From Peptacetobacter sp900550335 (lineage in GTDB: Bacteria > Bacillota > Clostridia > Peptostreptococcales > Peptostreptococcaceae): DNA of 64,000 nt. A program made the position numbers and the translations under genes. Below, piece by piece: positions 18,198 through 27,019 of the stretch (positions are counted from its first letter, which is position 1; each line of letters opens with the position of its first letter). The stretch spans positions 1,922,001 to 1,986,000 of the forward strand of contig NZ_CP180001.1 of the NCBI RefSeq assembly GCF_047528295.1, written 5' to 3'. Under the pieces are notes generated by a model. That model worked only from the letters and a program-made list of their open reading frames with translations, made no database searches and had not been told where the DNA came from.

Positions 18198-19373
18198 ATG
18201 GCAAAGATTAAAGCTTTCTTTGGAAAAATTAAAAATGCTATTATATCCGGATTTAAAAAATTTGGAAATTTCATAAAGAATCATAAAAAAGGAACTGCTG
18301 TTGTACTAGTAGTATTACTTGCTGCGGGATTTATGGTCGGAACTGACTATGTAAGAAGAACTAAGGAAGAAGAAAAACTTCGGGAAAAATACGAAATTTA
18401 TAAAATACCAGCTTATGAAAATATCGATATAAATGGTATGGTTACACCTAGAGAGTCTAAACAGTATGCAACACCAGAAAATAACTCTTTAAGTGATATA
18501 AGTATTGAAAATGGTCAGGAAGTTAACGACGGAGATTTATTATTTACAACTAAAGATAACTCTGTTGTAGAACAGATAAATGTATTAAAATCTCAGTTAA
18601 GTAGCTTAAACTCTCAGAAATCTAATTTAAGTAGAAATAATAAAGATAATGCAAATAATGCTGCAATAGCTTCTATAAATTCTCAGATTTCTTCAGTTGA
18701 AGCTCAAATATCAGCATTAAATAGTAGTGCTTATGTAAAAAATACTGCTCCATTCGCTGGAAAAGTATATATAAATGACCAGAATTCTACTGATATGAAC
18801 ACATCTTTCATATCTCTTGTTAGTAACGAATTCTTTATGAAGGGATATGTAAGCGAAGACGATTTATCAAAAGTTCAGATAGATCAGACTGTAAGTATTA
18901 AAGTTAATTCTTCTGATAAAAAAATGACTGGTAGAATAAGCTATGTTTCAGATAGACCAACAACTACTAAGACAAAAGAAATGAAAGATAATCTATCTTA
19001 CTATGAAGTAGATATATCTTTTGAAGATCAAGAAGGATTAATAAATGGTTTCCACGTAGATGCTGATTTAGAAATAATCTCTAATGAGTATAAAGTTCCT
19101 ACATCTGCTGTATTAAAAAGTGGAGACTCAGCTTATGTAATGAAAGACCTTGATGGAATACTTAAAAAACAGGAAGTTACTGTTGTTAAAACAGGTAAAA
19201 ATGTAACTAAAATAGTTACAAACCTTGAACCAGGAGATAGAATATTAAAACATCCAGATAAGACTATGAAAGAAGGAGATGCTATACCTTCTGCTGGACT
19301 TGTTGATAAATCTCCAAAAATAGATCCAGAAGAACTAAAAATACCTGATGTTAATGGTCAAATAGAAGAATAA
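18198..19373 (+). CDS. Membrane-fusion (HlyD/MacA-type) efflux adaptor, orphan
   Basis: A 391-residue periplasmic-adaptor-like protein. A basic amphipathic N-terminus leads to one membrane helix (GTAVVLVVLLAAGFMVG, about 34-50). A lipoyl-type strand (ISIENGQEVNDGDLLF), a short coiled-coil hairpin rich in Ser, Asn and Gln (about 130-175), and the matching half lipoyl (NTAPFAGKVYIN) follow, then beta-barrel and C-terminal domains. In Gram-positives such proteins work with MacB-type ABC transporters. None is adjacent; the FtsX-type transporter at 27.3-31.8 kb lacks an adaptor and is a possible partner. The start has GAAAGGAGGAAATT. Confidence 0.8.
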   Translation: MAKIKAFFGKIKNAIISGFKKFGNFIKNHKKGTAVVLVVLLAAGFMVGTDYVRRTKEEEKLREKYEIYKIPAYENIDINGMVTPRESKQYATPENNSLSDISIENGQEVNDGDLLFTTKDNSVVEQINVLKSQLSSLNSQKSNLSRNNKDNANNAAIASINSQISSVEAQISALNSSAYVKNTAPFAGKVYINDQNSTDMNTSFISLVSNEFFMKGYVSEDDLSKVQIDQTVSIKVNSSDKKMTGRISYVSDRPTTTKTKEMKDNLSYYEVDISFEDQEGLINGFHVDADLEIISNEYKVPTSAVLKSGDSAYVMKDLDGILKKQEVTVVKTGKNVTKIVTNLEPGDRILKHPDKTMKEGDAIPSAGLVDKSPKIDPEELKIPDVNGQIEE

Positions 19374-19376
19374 AAT

Positions 19377-19571
19377 ATATAAATGGGCTGTTGCAAATTT
19401 GCAATAGCCTTTTTTAGTGCATAATCACGATTATTTGCTCTCCAGTCCTCAGCGTTCCATATATTTAACACATATCAAAGTATGGAACGCTTGCGGAATT
19501 GTCGATGCAAATTAATTCGTGATTATGTACTAAAAGACATATTGCAAATATTGAACAGCCACCATTTATAC
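19377..19571 (+). repeat. Nested palindromic element, type B, copy 3
   Basis: It begins 3 bp past the stop of the efflux adaptor gene. It opens with a working terminator (GGGCTGTTGCAA...TTGCAATAGCC then T6), followed by arm GTGCATAATCACGA, the core CTCCAGTCCTC (one base changed), a GCGTTCCAT/ATGGAACGC stem with loop TTAACACATA, and GCGGAATTGTCG. An inverted copy of the arm (TCGTGATTATGTAC) and of the terminator follows, the latter mutated. Confidence 0.85.
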
Positions 19572-19604
19572 ATTTTATATCTTGTTAGTATTGCATAAAG
19601 TTTC

Positions 19605-19652
19605 GGGGCGCTTGCAGTATTGTCGCTTTTGAGTAGTTATACCTCTTGTCCT
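19605..19652 (+). repeat. Half copy of the type B element
   Basis: These 48 bp match the right half of the copy at 41362-41484 nearly base for base (GGGGCGCTTGCAGTATTGTC, then CGC, a T run, GAG-AGTTATACCTCTTGTCC). The left half and the stem partner are missing, so it cannot fold like the others. Confidence 0.8.
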
Positions 19653-19728
19653 CAGTTTGTTTTATTTATTTCTTAATATATTTCGATATATCAAATTTTA
19701 TATAGCAAAATATATTTTTTATTAATAT

Positions 19729-19763
19729 AAAAAGGCAAAATAGTTTATTATTTTGCCTTTTTG
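19729..19763. terminator. Bidirectional terminator between the efflux adaptor and rsiV
   Basis: AAAAAGGCAAAATA and TATTTTGCCTTTTT pair around GTTTAT. It lies about 100 bp past the rsiV stop. Confidence 0.8.
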
Positions 19764-19865
19764 ATAGTTGTGTGTTTGTGTGATTTTTTGTACTTTTTAT
19801 TGCTGTTTTTTTGTTGTGTTTTTAGAGCAATATTTATTTTTTTACTGATTTTTTATTTTATCAAA

Positions 19866-20735
19866 CTATTTCATTAGTTTTGATACTATATTTGATGGTA
19901 TTACAAATTCTACTAATCCTGCTGAACCTGGGGCTACTTCATATTCGTCGAAACATATAACAAGTTCACCTTTGTCGTTTATGTAGAATGGCTGATCTTT
20001 TTTGATTTTAAATGTATTGTCTACAAAGTATACATCATTTGAATCTTTTTTAGTTCTTTCCTTCATCTGTGATAATATATTTTTGCTTAATACATCTACA
20101 TAATCGTTATTTCCAAACATTCCTTCAAGTGTAAGAACTGTTTTATTTTCTTTATTTATGTTGTATATTTTTCTGCTTGTTGCTGCTGAAGCTTCTATTT
20201 CAGTATTGTATATAGCAATTGAAGCTGTTTTATCATTTTCTGCTATAGTTTCAGACCATACCTCTGCAGATTTATGAGTTGTTTTACCTTCTTTTTCTAA
20301 TTTTGCAACTTCCGCTTCGTATTTTTTATAAGCTTCTTTACCCTCTTTTTCAAACTCTTTATTTAATTTATATTCTAAATCTTTACTGTCTGAGCTTACT
20401 TCTGGTAACGATATTGAAACATCCATACCATCTTTGTTTATTCTATAATTGTTAAAATTTACTATTTTTATTATATTTCCTATAACTGGTATATTTTCTA
20501 AACTTGTTGCAAATGTTGAACTCGCATTTACTGATACTATTATTAAACCTACTGCAGCTGCTGATGCATACCATTTTTTCATATTTTTCATATTTCTTCT
20601 CCAATCTTTTTTGTTATTTTCTATTTTTTTATCTTCACTTTCTTTGAAGGCGTCATTTATTACATCGTCTAATTCCTTTGGAATTTCAATGTTATTATAA
20701 TTTTCTTTTAGTTTGTCTATTTTATCATTTTTCAT
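19866..20735 (-). CDS. rsiV: RsiV-type anti-sigma factor (DUF3298)
   Basis: A 289-residue membrane protein that should hold the ECF sigma factor inactive. Residues 1-48 are cytosolic and charged, one helix follows (WYASAAAVGLIIVSVN, about 53-70), then an extracellular domain. The C-terminal half (YVDVLSKNILSQMKE ... FYINDKGELVICFDEYEVAPGSAG) is the DUF3298 fold found in Bacillus and Clostridioides RsiV, which bind lysozyme and are then cleaved, freeing SigV. The gene starts 3 bp after the sigma gene stops. Lysozyme as ligand is transferred from the family. Homologues with other triggers exist. Confidence 0.85.
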   Translation of the reverse strand: MKNDKIDKLKENYNNIEIPKELDDVINDAFKESEDKKIENNKKDWRRNMKNMKKWYASAAAVGLIIVSVNASSTFATSLENIPVIGNIIKIVNFNNYRINKDGMDVSISLPEVSSDSKDLEYKLNKEFEKEGKEAYKKYEAEVAKLEKEGKTTHKSAEVWSETIAENDKTASIAIYNTEIEASAATSRKIYNINKENKTVLTLEGMFGNNDYVDVLSKNILSQMKERTKKDSNDVYFVDNTFKIKKDQPFYINDKGELVICFDEYEVAPGSAGLVEFVIPSNIVSKLMK

Positions 20736-20738
20736 AAT

Positions 20739-21248
20739 CTACACCTCTTCTGCTTTCATCAATTCTATTTTTAACTTTGATAAACCACTGTATAATCGTG
20801 TCTTTATTGTACTTTCATTCTCTCCTAACATTTCTGTAATCTCAGAAATCTTCATATCTTCAAAATATCTAAGAATTATCACCCTCTTATATTTTTCAGG
20901 TAAAAGCCGCATTGCACGTTGTAAGTCGAAATTCTCATATTCATCAAATCCCACCATACTATCATTCTGTATTTCATCAGTCATTTCTGTGTATTTATTA
21001 TTTTTTCTCATATAATCTATAGCACAATTTGATATGATTTGATAAATCCAAGGTTTTATCTTATCTTCACTTTTTAATGAGCTTTTATTTGCAAGTGCCT
21101 TACAAATAGCATCGTGTACAATATCCAAAGCATCATTTTGATTTCTAGTATAGCTATATGCAAATTTATATAAACTATCTTTATTATCAATTATGTACTG
21201 CTTGATGAGCTTCTCCTTCTTTTTATCTAATAGGTTGTATATTTTCAT
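20739..21248 (-). CDS. sigV: ECF sigma factor, SigV-like
   Basis: A 169-residue sigma-70 factor of the ECF class. Region 2 is SYTRNQNDALDIVHDAICKA with PWIYQIISNCAIDYMRK; region 4 is LPEKYKRVIILRYFEDMKISEITEMLGENESTIKTRLYSG (given in part), the helix-turn-helix that reads the -35 box. With the RsiV gene 3 bp downstream it forms a sigma/anti-sigma operon, in relatives a lysozyme response. The start ATG at 21248 has GAAGGAGGAAATAAG. Confidence 0.88.
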   Translation of the reverse strand: MKIYNLLDKKKEKLIKQYIIDNKDSLYKFAYSYTRNQNDALDIVHDAICKALANKSSLKSEDKIKPWIYQIISNCAIDYMRKNNKYTEMTDEIQNDSMVGFDEYENFDLQRAMRLLPEKYKRVIILRYFEDMKISEITEMLGENESTIKTRLYSGLSKLKIELMKAEEV

Positions 21249-21274
21249 CTTCTTATTTCCTCCTTCATATATAA

Positions 21275-21302
21275 GACGATTTATCTGTGCTAAAAAGTTT
21301 GA
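21275..21302 (-). promoter_or_regulatory. Candidate autoregulatory ECF promoter of sigV-rsiV
   Basis: On the minus strand TCAAACTTTTT is followed 18 bp after AAAC by CGTCTTAT, the AAC/CGTC form of ECF promoters, just ahead of the sigV ribosome site. The spacing is slightly longer than usual, so this is tentative. Confidence 0.4.
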
Positions 21303-21681
21303 TTTTTTTCAAAAAAATTTTATAAATTTATTTTTAGCTTATTTATATATTGAATCCTAAATTTACTATCATATTAATATCTAGTTTTTTATCATCTTAT
21401 ATACCTACTACTCTGCTATTATATATCCCCTATCCTTTCTTAAAAACAAATTCTGCTAATCTGTATCTTATCTGTAATTTTAATAGTAATATTTTTTACT
21501 TTTGTATCTTTTCTGTAATAAAAAAAAGACCGATTAAAATTTTATCTTTCAATCAGCCTTTTAGTCTAACGTTCTAAATTCATATAATATTTAATATACT
21601 TCTTTTCTTACTTTTAACAGTTCCACTTTACTTTTACTGGTTTTTCTTCATTTTCAACTGCTACACTTTTTATAGATTCAT
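21303..21681. other. AT-rich intergenic gap with one terminator
   Basis: No supported gene; a 75-codon plus-strand ORF lacks a ribosome site. A hairpin at 21523-21562 (GACCGATTAAAATT with AATCAGCCTT, imperfect) has a T8 run on the minus strand and could end the acetyltransferase transcript. Confidence 0.45.
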
Positions 21682-22176
21682 TTATAACACTTTACTCATG
21701 AAATATCTCGTATGCCCTTTAGGACAATCCTTCAATTCTCCAAACACGCTATATCCATGAGCCAAATAGAAATCTTTCGCCTGAAAATCAAATGTATCCA
21801 AGTGTATTAAGTGAGACCCATTTTCCTTAGCAACTCTCTCAACTTCTTCAAGCAGTAGCGTTCCTAAACCTTCACCTCTCATAGACTCGTCTATCCAAAA
21901 TGTATCTATGTAAATGCACTTCCAACAGTACATTCTAACAACTATTCCTGCTAGTATCTTTCCGTCCTCAGACATAACTTTTCTGCTTAGATCCACAAAA
22001 TTTTCCTCTTGAGTAGCTGGTACTTGAGATAAATTATATTCTACTAACTTATCTACAAGAAAAGCCTTATCTGAACCATTGCACCCCGAAACAGTATAAT
22101 TATTTTCCTTAGTAAATCTTTTTAAATCCATATCTCCATCTTTTAATTTTGATTTAGATGTAGCCTTAATCCTCAT
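21682..22176 (-). CDS. GNAT-family N-acetyltransferase
   Basis: A 164-residue acetyl-CoA-dependent acetyltransferase. The acetyl-CoA loop is ESMRGEGLGTLLLEEVERVA, and the final strand ends HLDTFDFQAKDFYLAHGYSVFGEL, both typical of GNAT. The first 60 residues hold the acceptor site and are not diagnostic. The start at 22176 has ATGGAGTGATTT ahead of ATG; a GTG at 22185 overlaps that site. Substrate unknown. Confidence 0.82.
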   Translation of the reverse strand: MRIKATSKSKLKDGDMDLKRFTKENNYTVSGCNGSDKAFLVDKLVEYNLSQVPATQEENFVDLSRKVMSEDGKILAGIVVRMYCWKCIYIDTFWIDESMRGEGLGTLLLEEVERVAKENGSHLIHLDTFDFQAKDFYLAHGYSVFGELKDCPKGHTRYFMSKVL

Positions 22177-22294
22177 ATAAATCACTCCATTCCCATATAA
22201 AGTAATTTGTTTCTAATAAGTTTTAGTATCTAAAGAATTATACAACTTATTTCTAAAAATTTAATTATATCTAAAAAATTATATAGATTTATTT

Positions 22295-22885
22295 TTAATA
22301 AATTTTTATATCTAAGGAATCCAATAAGCTCATTGCCTCAGGAAATGAAAACTTTGCTCCCTTTATTTTACAATTTGTTATATCCACTAAATATCCTTTT
22401 GATTCCCTAAAATCTGCACTTCTAATATCACAAATATTAAATCTAGTCTGCGTTAAGTCGCATCCCTTAAACTTGCAATCTTTTAAGCACGACTCATCAA
22501 ACATTGAATCATGGATAATATTTCCACTGAAATCAAATTTTTTAATATCCATTTTTATAAATGAAGAATATTTTAAATAACATTCTTTTAGTTTTGAGAA
22601 TGGATTTGAATATCCCCTCTCAACAGTAATATCCTTCCAATTAATTCCTATTAAATTGCATTTTTTAAATTCGCAATCCTTAAAAACAGTCAATTCAAAC
22701 TTGTTTCCTGCTATATTACAATTCTCAAATTTACAGTCTTTGAACAGACAGTTATGTATTAAACTCTCGGAAATAGAGCAATTTTCAAAATTACAGTCGA
22801 TAAATTTAATATTTTCTATTTCTTCCGACTCAATATCAAAATTCCCTAATTCCTCGTATTCGTACTCATCTCTATTAAATATCAT
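22295..22885 (-). CDS. Pentapeptide-repeat protein
   Basis: A 196-residue protein built almost wholly of pentapeptide units with Phe or Leu at the centre and Cys or Asn beside it (FIDCNFENCSISES, CLFKDCKFENCNIAG, VFKDCEFKKCNLIG). Such repeats coil into a square beta-helix that can mimic DNA. There is a break near residues 80-105 (WKDITVERGYSNPFSKLKEC), then a second helix, a layout seen in Qnr/McbG-type gyrase-protecting proteins of about this length. That link is suggestive only. The ATG at 22885 follows GTGAGAGTAGT. It sits 34 bp after the EcsC-family gene and may be cotranscribed with it. Confidence 0.8.
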   Translation of the reverse strand: MIFNRDEYEYEELGNFDIESEEIENIKFIDCNFENCSISESLIHNCLFKDCKFENCNIAGNKFELTVFKDCEFKKCNLIGINWKDITVERGYSNPFSKLKECYLKYSSFIKMDIKKFDFSGNIIHDSMFDESCLKDCKFKGCDLTQTRFNICDIRSADFRESKGYLVDITNCKIKGAKFSFPEAMSLLDSLDIKIY

Positions 22886-22919
22886 ACTACTCTCACTTAC
22901 TACCTTTCACTCAAAATCC

Positions 22920-23729
22920 TTAATCCTTAAGAACTTTTCCCTTAGAAATTAAGAATCTTCTTCTATATTTTAATTCAGCATAGTCGACTATTTTCTTTAA
23001 ATACACAGTATTCGTAAGCCCTCCAGCTATACCTATTATAGGAATTCCTTGTACAAACTTCATATAAAGCATTTCTTTTGATACAGAATTTGCAGCCGTT
23101 GCAATCTGATAGTCTATATCCTCTTTTTCGACAATAAATTCATACTTATCAACCTCGTCGATGAATCTATTTAATTCATCATTCTGTCTTTCAAATTTAT
23201 CTGATTCCTGCATAGAAACTTCAATAATTTTTAGAATAAAGAACTTTTCAAAATCGCTCTCGTATTCAAATCCATAGCTCATAGCTACCTCATATATACT
23301 TTTCAAAATAACTCCTGTAAATACTGGAATATCTGGAATTCCTACACCTAAAGCACCCATTCCAGCACCTTCAAGCCCAGAAATTAGTATATTTTTATTT
23401 TTGCCAGCAGATGCAGCCTTTGAAAATGACTTCAAAGACCTTCTATTCCCTGTTTCTGCATGCCATCTTTCTCTGTTTTCATACTCAAAATCGTACTTTT
23501 CCTTGTCGTAAGTCTTTTCTATTATACCTGATCCCTTGCTGAAAACTATCTCAAAAGCTTTTCTAAATGCAGCATTTAATGTAGTTTGTAATTTTTCTGT
23601 GACTTTATCTTCAAGCAGTTTGTTTATTTGCGATTCTTTTTTATTCTCTCTTTTTTTAAGCATCTTATCTTCCTGTTTAAGAAGCAGCTCCCATTCCTTG
23701 TCCTTAGGACTTTTCTTCTGAAAAATCAT
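22920..23729 (-). CDS. EcsC-family protein
   Basis: A 269-residue protein of the EcsC family, named after the third gene of the Bacillus ecs ABC operon, whose biochemical role is not known. The family segment GLEGAGMGALGVGIPDIPVF, followed by an amphipathic helix and FFILKIIEVSMQES, lies around residues 115-180. The N-terminus is basic and coiled-coil. No Ecs transporter is nearby. The ATG at 23729 has GGGGTG upstream; the frame also opens with a GTG at 23738 inside that site. Confidence 0.78.
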   Translation of the reverse strand: MIFQKKSPKDKEWELLLKQEDKMLKKRENKKESQINKLLEDKVTEKLQTTLNAAFRKAFEIVFSKGSGIIEKTYDKEKYDFEYENRERWHAETGNRRSLKSFSKAASAGKNKNILISGLEGAGMGALGVGIPDIPVFTGVILKSIYEVAMSYGFEYESDFEKFFILKIIEVSMQESDKFERQNDELNRFIDEVDKYEFIVEKEDIDYQIATAANSVSKEMLYMKFVQGIPIIGIAGGLTNTVYLKKIVDYAELKYRRRFLISKGKVLKD

Positions 23730-23883
23730 CTCAAACACCCCGATTCAAAATATATTATTGTTATTCAATTTTTAATAATCATTTTTTAATAATCATTTTA
23801 TTTTACATAATTTTATTATATATAACTGTTTATTCCATTTTTATATTTATTTTTATATTTTAACTAAGTTTTATCCAACTAAT

Positions 23884-24375
23884 TTATCTACTTTTAAATA
23901 TTTTCACCAAAAATATCGCCATTCCGACAAAAACTAGCACTAAAAATATAAATACTGATATGCTGTTCAAGTTTTCTCCACCTATTGATTTAAAAGTCAT
24001 ATACGAAAAATATCCCATAATCATCATTTTTAAATAGGCTTGCATATTTCTAAGAGTGGTATAAACAACTTCTCTATTTTTATCATTTATTTTCACTCCA
24101 GTATTCCATATGTTTGGAAATCTCTCAAGAACAGACATCATTGTAAACAACAGTGTTTGCACAGCTAAAAGAATCCATATTGAATTTTTAGATGAGTACT
24201 TGTCTATCTCGCCAGCGATATTATAGTGTCCTGGGATCATCTTTGGAATATTTTTCCATGTTATTACGATGTATAATAATATCCCAACAACAAATAGTAG
24301 ACTTATTAAATTGGCTATTTTGATAAAAGTTGTCTTTTTACCATATAAATCCGAATCTACCACTCTCTTGCTCAT
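23884..24375 (-). CDS. DUF1648 membrane protein
   Basis: A 163-residue protein with four predicted helices. The DUF1648 signature, PKMIPGHYNIAGEIDKYSSK, lies between helix 1 and helix 2 (about residues 48-68). DUF1648 occurs in SdpI-like immunity proteins and in many small uncharacterised membrane proteins; this one is shorter than SdpI and lacks its second half. The ATG at 24375 has AGGTGGTGATATT. It follows the GNAT gene by 32 bp. Confidence 0.75.
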   Translation of the reverse strand: MSKRVVDSDLYGKKTTFIKIANLISLLFVVGILLYIVITWKNIPKMIPGHYNIAGEIDKYSSKNSIWILLAVQTLLFTMMSVLERFPNIWNTGVKINDKNREVVYTTLRNMQAYLKMMIMGYFSYMTFKSIGGENLNSISVFIFLVLVFVGMAIFLVKIFKSR

Positions 24376-24407
24376 AATATCACCACCTAGACAGTTTTAT
24401 TTTTAAA

Positions 24408-24890
24408 TTAAAAAGTTAATCTCATCTGATACCAAAGAACTCCTGCATGATCTGATTTTGAAACACCTTCATTTTCAAAACCAAATTTAGCATAATAATG
24501 AATCTTTGTATCTCTACAAGTTAAAACTAATCCTTTTCTTCCATCAGCTTTAGCATCTTCAATTGCCTGTTTTATAACCATACCTGCATAACCTTTTCTT
24601 CTATATTTAGGTATAGTATTTACACCAAAAATCATCTGCCAATCACCATTTTCATCGTGTAAAGATGCATTTGAATACATTTCATCTGCTAAATCTCTTT
24701 CATTTGTTGTCATTCCATTTACAAAACTTATTAGCTTATCTCCATCGTATAAAAGCCAAAAATGATTTGGAAAATGTTTTAATCTATCAATAAAATCTTT
24801 TTCCTTTGCTGCTTCAGCCTCTGAAAAACAAACAGCCTCAACATCTGTAACATCTCTTAAATCTTCCATTGTCGCTTTTCTAATAATCAT
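24408..24890 (-). CDS. GNAT-family N-acetyltransferase
   Basis: A 160-residue acetyltransferase. The acetyl-CoA-binding motif is RRKGYAGMVIKQAIEDAKADG (shortened here), and the C-terminal KIHYYAKFGFENEGVSKS is usual for the family. The N-terminal IRKATMEDLRDVTDVEAVCF resembles arylalkylamine/polyamine acetyltransferases, but no substrate can be fixed. The start has GAGAGGATTTTATT. First gene of a likely four-gene run with the DUF1648, EcsC and pentapeptide genes. Confidence 0.83.
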   Translation of the reverse strand: MIIRKATMEDLRDVTDVEAVCFSEAEAAKEKDFIDRLKHFPNHFWLLYDGDKLISFVNGMTTNERDLADEMYSNASLHDENGDWQMIFGVNTIPKYRRKGYAGMVIKQAIEDAKADGRKGLVLTCRDTKIHYYAKFGFENEGVSKSDHAGVLWYQMRLTF

Positions 24891-25121
24891 AATAAAATCC
24901 TCTCTTTAACTAATTTATTTATTAATTTTAAGTTTAATCTCTTTTTAAAAATTTTTATTCTTAACTTCTTAAAATTCTTTTCGTCTTTTAAATTTTTTAA
25001 AATAATTTTTAAAAATCAAAAACTTTCTTTAAATAAATTATACCAAAATTAAAACATCCTTTCACAAAATATTTTCTAAAGATTCTAAATTATATACCTT
25101 AAATTAGTAAAAAACGCTATA

Positions 25122-25150
25122 TTGACAAATAATATAGTAAATAGTATAAT
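25122..25150 (+). promoter_or_regulatory. Consensus sigma-A promoter
   Basis: TTGACA at 25122 and TATAAT at 25145 with a 17-bp spacer, both perfect, 40 bp ahead of the MFS transporter start. Confidence 0.85.
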
Positions 25151-25190
25151 TAATGATTGAATAATATACTTTATTATAAAGGAGATACTT

Positions 25191-26405
25191 ATGCGTTATA
25201 AATCTTATTCTGTATATATATTTTTTAAATTTTGTTTTTCTTTAATAGTTTCAATGGCTACAGTACTTTCTCTTGTGTATCATTTAGAAATAGTTGGCTT
25301 AAATGCTTTTGAATTGGTGCTAGTTGGAACGGTTTTAGAAACATCATGTTTTTTACTTGAAATCCCTACTGGAATTGTTGCAGATCTTTATAGTCGCCGA
25401 CTATCTGTTCTAATAGGAGTATTTTTGTATGGCTTCGGATTTTTATTAGAGGGCTCTCTTCCTTGGTTTGTAACAGTACTTTTTGCTCAAGTAATTTGGG
25501 GATGTGGAGATACTTTTATTAGTGGTGCTTTAGAGGCATGGATTTCTTCAGAAGAAAAAAATTGCTCAATGGATAAAATATTTCTAAAAGGCAGTCAAAT
25601 TGGCCAATTAGGAGGAATGTTGGGTATAGTAATTGGAACAATATTAGGTAATTTAGATTTAAGACTTCCTATAATAATAGCTGGTTTACTTTCTATTGTT
25701 CTTGGTATTGTATTGATTTTCATTATGCCTGAAACAAATTTTTCCCCAATACAAAAGAGGAAAGAAAGCATTTTTTTAGATATGCTAGGTCTATTCAATG
25801 TCAATCTTAGTTTTATCAAAGCTACTCCAATATTAATTACATTGCTTGCAATTACATTTTGCGGTGGACTTGCTAGCGAAGGATTTGACCGACTTTCTAC
25901 TGCTCACTTCCTAAATGATAGTATAATTCCATCCGTTGGATTTTTAAATGATGTTACTTGGTTTGGTTTTATGAGTTTACTTGGAAGTGTACTTGGTATC
26001 TTTTGTTCACAGATTCTTATTGTTTCTCTTGAAAAAAGAAAAACCATAAACCGTACAAGTATTGTATTATTAACAAATACTGGTTATATTATTTCTTTAA
26101 TACTATTTGCTCTAAGTAAAAACTTTTACTTTATGTTATGCACATTTTTAATTACTGGGCTTATGCGTAACTTAAAGGAACCTATTATATCAGCATGGAT
26201 GAATGAACATGTAGAAGATGGATTGCAAGCCACTGTATTTTCAACAAATAGTCAATTTGACTCATTTGGACAAATAATAGGCGGGCCTATTGTTGGAATA
26301 GTTGCTAAATATTTTTCTATATCATATGGGCTTATTTTCACAGCTATTTTATTACTACCTACCCTATTTTTAGTTCCTATAGCGGGTAAAATCAAAAAAG
26401 CTTGA
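25191..26405 (+). CDS. MFS transporter
   Basis: A 404-residue major facilitator with 12 predicted helices. The loop 2-3 signature is ETSCFLLEIPTGIVADLYSRR, typical of drug efflux MFS proteins (MefA/Tet-like and uncharacterised relatives). It likely exports a drug or small metabolite, but no substrate is clear. It has the best promoter in the window and AAAGGAGATACTT before the ATG. Glutamine codons are almost all CAA, against CAG in glnS and many neighbours, and the same holds for the next two genes, hinting at acquisition from another genome. Confidence 0.85.
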   Translation: MRYKSYSVYIFFKFCFSLIVSMATVLSLVYHLEIVGLNAFELVLVGTVLETSCFLLEIPTGIVADLYSRRLSVLIGVFLYGFGFLLEGSLPWFVTVLFAQVIWGCGDTFISGALEAWISSEEKNCSMDKIFLKGSQIGQLGGMLGIVIGTILGNLDLRLPIIIAGLLSIVLGIVLIFIMPETNFSPIQKRKESIFLDMLGLFNVNLSFIKATPILITLLAITFCGGLASEGFDRLSTAHFLNDSIIPSVGFLNDVTWFGFMSLLGSVLGIFCSQILIVSLEKRKTINRTSIVLLTNTGYIISLILFALSKNFYFMLCTFLITGLMRNLKEPIISAWMNEHVEDGLQATVFSTNSQFDSFGQIIGGPIVGIVAKYFSISYGLIFTAILLLPTLFLVPIAGKIKKA

Positions 26406-26507
26406 TTCCATTTAAAAATAGATTTAAACTTACAATTAAAGATAGATTATTATTAAAAATTATTTTTATCAAAATATATTTTATTAATTAGAAAGGTGTG
26501 TAAATAT

Positions 26508-26921
26508 TTGGGAAGCTCTAAAATAGATAAAGAAAAATTTAAAATATTTGCAATTTGTGGAATGATTTTTTTATTGATATTATCAATTATTGCATTGATA
26601 AGTGGCTCTATAATGAAAATATTTGGATTTCAATATGAATCAGCCGGCAGCATTATACTATTTTTCATAATAGCAACTATTATGTCCTTTCCTTTAAATT
26701 TGATAGCTAGTGCATTTCCAAAAGCATTACTTAAACTAGGTAAAATAAATTGGCGTACTGCATTTATTCTATATTTAGTTTTAGATACTGTAGCTACAAG
26801 CTTTGGACTAAAAATTGTTGACTATTACATGCCTACTGTTTCAGCAACAAGCATTTCGATAATCATAATCTCTCTTCTATTTGCTTTTATGGGAAAAGAT
26901 GATTTCAAGGATTTAAACTAA
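26508..26921 (+). CDS. YrvL-family membrane protein
   Basis: A 137-residue protein with four helices. The NWRTAFILYLVLDTVATSFG segment and the surrounding helices resemble YrvL, a small membrane regulator first seen in Bacillus next to oxalate decarboxylase genes. The start is a TTG at 26508 with AAAGGTGTG seven bases upstream; the frame is open from a GTG at 26496 that lies inside that site. Its job here is unknown. It may share the transcript of the MFS gene 100 bp upstream. Confidence 0.6.
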   Translation: MGSSKIDKEKFKIFAICGMIFLLILSIIALISGSIMKIFGFQYESAGSIILFFIIATIMSFPLNLIASAFPKALLKLGKINWRTAFILYLVLDTVATSFGLKIVDYYMPTVSATSISIIIISLLFAFMGKDDFKDLN

Positions 26922-27019
26922 TTTTGGGAACAGCTGATTGGAGATATTCAATTTTTGATATTAAATTCAGGGTAATAAATAGGTTAAAATAAATTAATTT
27001 TTAAAGGAGATGATTTTTT

